This document shows positions 60,397-64,000 of a stretch of 64,000 nucleotides of DNA, one piece after another. Numbering within the stretch: the first letter of the stretch is position 1; the number at the start of each line of letters is the position of its first letter. Below the pieces are notes generated by a model that did no database searches, was not told the origin of the DNA, and saw nothing but the letters and a program-made list of their open reading frames with translations. The stretch lies in NCBI RefSeq assembly GCF_014898055.3, contig NW_023601433.1, positions 48,169,876 to 48,233,875 of the forward strand, given 5' to 3'. A program made the translations under genes and the position numbers. Source of the DNA: Talpa occidentalis (Eukaryota; Chordata; Mammalia; Eulipotyphla; Talpidae).

Positions 60397-61534
60397 GAGT
60401 GACCTTGCACTTACACTGCCTTTTAGGTAAACTAAGGAAATTCCAGCACTTAAATATAAACTAAATGCGGGGGGGGGGAAGCTGTTTTCCATGCCAGGTG
60501 AGATCTTTTAATGAAAATGTGAAAAAATTAGGGAAACAGAGGTAAGAAAATGATATGCATCCAATGTAAATAAACTGGAATATTAAAGCTCAGTTTTATT
60601 CTGCTCTTAGTTTTTCTTTGAACCAGGTCACCTCTTCCTAATTATGACTGAAAACTACTCAACTATAGAATTACCAGAGCATTTAAAGATGACTGTGTTT
60701 GGGGGTTGCCATTGTGCTATAAAAGTCTGCATGTAGAATTCAGCCCCAAGTCAAGGATAGTTGACCTTTGCTGTGCCAAGGGCTTCATTTGCAACCTCCC
60801 AGCAGTCCACTGACTGTGGCTTATTTGCATACACATTTACATAAATCTACATATGCATGTTTTTTCTCTTTGGACCATGAGTTGATTATGTCTTATTTGC
60901 TCTAAAGGTTTAGAATTGAAAGCATGAGTGAAGGCCATAACTATCCAAGAGAAAACCATTTGTGGTCCAGGAAATGTCTTTTAAGAATCTGTTTCTGAAT
61001 ATGTCTTTTACTAATGAGGATAAAATTAAAACTTAAATTCTTTGGGAACTGAAAAGTCCTTTAATAGTAATTTTGATCAATTTTCTGCTTTCTATTTTCA
61101 GGGGCCATAATGAAATGGCTCATCTTAGAGGAATGGGAACCTATCAATTAAATGTTAATTATTCTTAAATAAATATTATTATAGACTGAGTTCTCACCCT
61201 GAACAGTGACACGCATGTCACATGTTAAACAGTTGGAGAAAAAATATAAAGGAAGCCTTTATGTATTTGTTTCCAGGCATTTCTATTACTGGCAAACCTA
61301 AGGGTTGTTCCTTTCTGACTGAGTTCACCCCTCAGGATTCTGATGTCTTAACCCTACCAGTCTCCCACTATACCCAGGCTATCAGGTGGCTAATTTTAAG
61401 TCCCCTCTTATAAGGGGAATTACATGAGCTTTTTTCTTTAATATAAGAGCATTCTTCTGTCTTTGTATCATTGTGTAGAAGACATAAAAATACATATGAG
61501 CTCTGAAATCATAGAAAGCTTTCATTCTGACCCT
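60397..61534. other. Unassigned DNA with an octamer-containing stretch
   Basis: A poly-G run (9-10 G) lies at about 60469-60478. The 60690-60900 stretch is high-complexity and includes a POU octamer ATTTGCAT at 60823-60830 and a related ATATGCAT at 60851-60858. This might be a conserved regulatory element, but the evidence is weak. Confidence 0.35.
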
Positions 61535-61720
61535 GCCACTTACACTCTGTGATTCCTGGTAAGTTGTTTAAATTCTTGATGACTTGTTTTCCTGCTCTAT
61601 AAAGACTTGATAATACCTACATCACGCAGTAGTTATAAGGACAGATGAGATAAATGTGTTTAGTCTTGACCATAAAGAGAATTCCATCAATGGTGAGTAT
61701 TATCTTAATACCTTTATTAT
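61535..61720 (+). repeat. MIR element
   Basis: The order CTGACCCTGCCACTTACACT, TTTTCCTGCTCTATAAAGAC, GTTATAAGGACAGATGAGAT and GGTGAGTATTATCTT follows MIR. Confidence 0.7.
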
Positions 61721-62063
61721 TGTTACTTCTTTCTTTTAACGAATTCAATACTTTCGTAAAATTGGTGAGTCTTTTCCCCCAATTCTGAGATTGTCATTTC
61801 CTACTGTTTACTTTCTCTCTTGAAAATTCTACCTTAGTAAAAATTGCAGCAGTTTGCTTGGCCTCTGAACAGTAATTTTAGTCTTACATGTTGGAGATCA
61901 GTTTGAAAGGACTTAAACTACATTTTCATAGAGTTGAACCTTAAAATTTCCTATAGCATGATCCCTCTATTCCCACACTAATGCCTCTTCTTGCCTTCTA
62001 TTTCTTCATGACTTAAAGTGTGACCCATTCCCACTGGCTCTCTCTGAGATCACAGCTGAAATT

Positions 62064-62368
62064 CCTTTTTGTAGTTTTTTTTTTTTTTTTAAGATTTATT
62101 TATTATTTATACAAGCACTGGGGTACAGTCCAGAGGCACGGGAGGGTGAGAAAATTCACCTGAGACAGAGCAGGGAGTGGAACAAGCAGAAGAACTGAAA
62201 TACACTGCTGAGGGGAGCAGCAGGGCAAGACAGGAGAGGTCTCCTGCGCCATATGGGAATCTCCCTGGCCGGCCGGGAATCGAACTGGCACTGCAGAGGC
62301 TACGGATAGCTTCACAGCACTGCGATCAACCCGCTGTGCCACCGGGGAAGTCCCCCTTTTTGTAGTTT
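62064..62368 (-). mobile_element. tRNA-derived SINE, subfamily C, with TSDs
   Basis: The SINE is 62078-62354, minus strand. Perfect duplications CCTTTTTGTAGTTT occur at 62064-62077 and 62355-62368. The B-box complement GGAATCGAACTGG has one change. Frames 62103-62399 are read-through. Confidence 0.94.
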
Positions 62369-63251
62369 CGATGTTGTGTACTGATCTTAAACTCTGCAAA
62401 ACAATTTGTTCCTCAGAAGTTTTTGTTTCAACTAACCAGGAACTATAAAATAAAGCTTAAATCCATTTCTCATTTTAAAATCATTCTATATGTAAAATAA
62501 AGAATGAGGGACATGCCCTATTTCAGAACTTCTAAGGAGCAGAATTCCAATTAGACTGTATCTGGACCCTGAGTTATACTATATATGTTACAGACATTAG
62601 GTACAATAGATCCTTGAGATTTGCCAGAGACATACATCGAGAAAATTGAAAATTCTGAATTTCATGTTCAAAAGCTCCTGCATGCACACACAAAAAAGAT
62701 GAAAAACAACAAAATTTCAGTAAGCTGTAGACGGTCAACTGTGGACTAGTTCTTCTCACTAGTAAATGATTTCTGTCTGCATATCATGATTCTAATCCAT
62801 ACCCAACAAAAGTTAAAGGATCCCTTGCAACAGTTGAAAGAATGGATATTATATATTTAAATTCCAAAGTTTCTGGCTTTATTACAGATATTTTAAAAAG
62901 AGAAAAATCTCTAGGTTTCAATATGGTGGTACTTGAACTCTGACTTGAAATAACTTGGGGCTTGAAAACAGAAGAATGAGGAAAGGACCCATGGGGACAA
63001 CATATTCAATGATGGAAAAAAGAATTGACTGGGATCAGAACAGTGTTGAAATGGCCTCAGAAGAATAGTGAGCTTACTTTATAAATCCCTCATTGGGTGT
63101 AGACCATTCTGATATTCAATGCCAATCCCAGAAGTTTTCATTATAATTAACCAGAAATTAGCGTAACAAAGTTGAAATTCATTCCCCTGACTACATAGTG
63201 GAGCTCAACCAGCTTACTTGCAGAATATCAAAACTTGCAGAAATAAAAAAC
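62369..63251. other. Unassigned intergenic DNA
   Basis: No exon, repeat or RNA gene is recognised. Confidence 0.5.
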
Positions 63252-63445
63252 ATTCAGTTATGGGCCTCCCCTGGTGGCGGAGCGCTTGAGCGCTGGGCTG
63301 TGAGGCTGCCCACAGCCTCTGCAGCGCCGGTTCGTTTCCCCACCACCAGCGAGGGTCCCACAAAAATAAATAAATAAATAGATAGATAGATAGATAGATA
63401 GATAAATAAATAAATAAATAAAATAAAAATTAAAAATTCAGTTAT
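63252..63445 (+). mobile_element. Head-only SINE with GATA/TAAA tail
   Basis: The SINE is 63262-63435. A near-consensus tRNA-like head of about 100 bases (GGGCCTCCCCTGGTGGCGGA to GAGGGTCCCAC) joins directly to an AAATAAATAAATA tail containing about six GATA units (63381-63404). The whole pyrimidine-rich SINE body is missing. ATTCAGTTAT flanks both sides (63252-63261, 63436-63445), so the short form inserted as such or was trimmed internally later. Confidence 0.88.
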
Positions 63446-64000
63446 ATAACAATGTAGCAATAGGTATCCAACCTCTGTATAAGTAATGTTTTTAGATGGG
63501 CCACGGGTATGGAACTATCTTTTGACCCTTGTGCTTCAGTATTAATAAGCTTTTTGATACTTTTTCATCTTTTTTCCTGGGTTCCACTTTCTATATTGTA
63601 ACTTACTTGACTTCTTGCTAAATTACATGAGTAGTAGATCTTCACATGAGTTGAAGTAGAAAAATGATAGGAATAAATTGTTTCTAAGAGATGAATGATG
63701 AATTTGTGTCTGTGTCTGTCTGTGTGTATGTGCCTATCTGTGAGCGGGAAGAGAGTTGACATATATGATGCTTTAAAACTTCTATTTTGGACAAATAACC
63801 AAATATATGTTTTTGCCTTTTATCGTCATCAGAGAAACTCATTCCTCTGGTAAGTAGAAGGTAAAAAAGGGGGAAGGATGCAGTGACTTGCAGGTACTTG
63901 TTATATGACCAGACTTTGTAGTCACTCCAAGAGTGAATAAGAAAATAGGTATGAAGGTTCTAGACCTGAGCTGGTCTTTATGGAACCAGAGTAATTTTTT
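63446..64000. other. Unassigned intergenic DNA
   Basis: Contains a small GT-rich patch (GTGTCTGTGTCTGTCTGTGT) at about 63707-63731. No other feature is recognised. Confidence 0.5.

Overview
The window is 64 kb of AT-rich placental-mammal nuclear DNA. The evidence is layers of MIR, L2, MaLR (MLT1-like) LTR and LINE-1 sequence, plus about fourteen copies of one tRNA-derived SINE of roughly 265 bp. I found no host protein-coding gene, no conserved splice-bounded exon and no intact RNA gene. The long open frames are either decayed LINE-1 proteins or chance frames inside SINEs and AT-rich DNA. The SINE head (GGGCCTCCCnGGTGGCGCAG) does not match the primate, rodent, carnivore, ruminant, cetacean, equid or bat SINE heads I know. 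The species is therefore left open; a laurasiatherian such as a pangolin is only a guess.

Layout. At 0-8.9 kb there are two diverged SINEs, an old unnamed repeat split by one of them, and an old minus-strand LINE-1 (about 4.64-7.77 kb). At 8.9-15 kb there is a young SINE, a 66-bp dispersed duplication, an L2 end and another SINE. At 15.1-18.1 kb lies a second, more decayed minus-strand LINE-1. At 18.7-25.6 kb are MIRs, L2, a recent 106-bp tandem duplication and a tRNA-Gly-derived fragment. At 25,677-32,206 is a complete LINE-1 on the minus strand with perfect 16-bp target-site duplications, both ORFs (broken), a 5'UTR containing a 200-bp repeat period, and three SINEs nested in it. At 32.2-47.8 kb the DNA is mostly unassigned, with MIRs, a MaLR LTR and one SINE. 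At 47.8-51.7 kb are a SINE, a MaLR LTR end, L2-like pieces, an old LINE 3' end and a textbook 5'-inverted (twin-primed) LINE-1. At 54.4-58.0 kb is a GC-richer block, at least part of which looks like a class I endogenous retrovirus LTR on the minus strand. At 58-64 kb are four SINEs, one of which is a head-only copy.

How the parts relate. The window records retrotransposition rather than a gene pathway. LINE-1 supplies the endonuclease and reverse transcriptase that would have mobilised the SINEs. Most SINE and LINE-1 insertions here keep recognisable target-site duplications, so their boundaries and nesting order can be read directly. I found no convincing new biological system. The items most worth checking are the SINE family and its subfamilies, the repeated LINE-1 promoter, the twin-primed LINE-1, the LTR-like block and the local duplications.
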